Source: JBGPBY01 sp041481485 (GTDB lineage Bacteria > Acidobacteriota > Terriglobia > 20CM-2-55-15). Taken from it: a stretch of 5,714 nt of DNA. Location of the stretch: the NCBI GenBank assembly GCA_041481485.1, contig JBGPBY010000480.1:1-5714 (forward strand), in the 5' to 3' direction. A program made the position numbers and the translations under genes. Within the stretch, counting starts at the first letter, position 1; every line of letters starts with the position of its first letter. Below are positions 5,546 through 5,714 of the stretch, in pieces. A model generated the notes under the pieces. The model was not told the DNA's origin and searched no databases. It saw only the letters and a list, made by a program, of their open reading frames with translations.

Positions 5546-5714
5546 GCGGCGGCAGGTTCCTTAGCCACCGGCGTAAGCCGGTGGAAGGGCAATCCTTGAT
5601 AAGAAAGTGCCGTAGACGGCAGATCATAGTTATAGATCTGCCGTCTACGGCACTCTGTAATTCATGGGTTCATAATCCACCGGCTTACGCCGGTGGCTAA
5701 GGGACTGCCGCCGC
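5546..5714. repeat. Nested composite palindromic element after the dehydrogenase gene
   Basis: The outer arms are 5546-5585 and 5676-5714, inverted copies that differ only by one indel and about one substitution near GGTTCC/GGGACT. Each arm itself contains a hairpin, CCACCGGC and GCCGGTGG around a four-base loop (5565-5584 and 5677-5696). Between the arms sits a separate perfect hairpin (5606-5654). The element starts 20 bases after the stop codon. The right arm reaches the last base of the window, so the true end may lie outside. A small hairpin at 5537-5550 (GCCGC, GTCA, GCGGC) abuts the left arm. The architecture resembles paired REP (BIME-like) units or a MITE. No transposase is seen. Confidence 0.82.
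5606..5654. repeat. Perfect 20-bp hairpin inside the composite element
   Basis: Arms 5606-5625 and 5635-5654 are perfectly complementary (20 pairs) around the nine-base loop ATAGTTATA. Each arm contains the smaller palindrome GCCGTAGACGGC. No T-run follows, so this is not a typical intrinsic terminator, although a stem this strong could still limit read-through or protect the dehydrogenase mRNA 3' end. Confidence 0.85.

Noticed and set aside
5546..5714. The repeated hairpins after the dehydrogenase as a CRISPR array or tRNA-like RNA.
   Set aside because: The units are inverted rather than direct repeats, there are no regular spacers, and no cloverleaf can be drawn.

Overview
The window carries five genes. 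Four of them have recognisable families, and the gaps between genes are rich in palindromic repeats. The organism is probably a GC-moderate (roughly 55-60% by hand count of sample lines) soil-type Gram-negative bacterium. Three features suggest Acidobacteriota, perhaps of the Bryobacter/Solibacter type: Tat-exported esterases, a Gly/Arg-rich tail on an exported protein, and short palindromic repeats at gene borders. This is an inference from style and memory, not from any marker gene.

Layout. Bases 1-66 hold a small GC-rich hairpin downstream of the first gene. From right to left on the minus strand, 3783 to 67, lie: a DUF6036-type nucleotidyltransferase (3783-3214); a small 126-residue partner overlapping it by four bases (3217-2837); a strong sigma-70-like promoter (2802-2774); a Tat-exported alpha/beta-hydrolase esterase ending in a Gly/Arg-rich tail (2735-1746); a 104-base gap filled by a long inverted repeat (1657-1741); and a Tat-exported type B carboxylesterase (1641-67). 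On the plus strand, divergent from the nucleotidyltransferase, is an exported PQQ-type glucose/sorbosone dehydrogenase-like beta-propeller (3927-5525). It is followed by a nested composite palindrome (5546-5714) that reaches the window edge and may continue past it.

How the genes may work together. The two esterases are probably transcribed together from the promoter at 2802-2774 and act outside the cytoplasm on esters, plausibly acylated plant material. The sugar dehydrogenase would also act in the periplasm. A shared carbohydrate-scavenging theme is possible but not shown. The nucleotidyltransferase and its small partner form a tightly coupled two-gene unit that looks like a toxin-antitoxin or defence-type module unrelated to the esterases.

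The least ordinary parts are this two-gene module and the three unrelated palindromic repeat types at gene ends. No transposase is present in the window.
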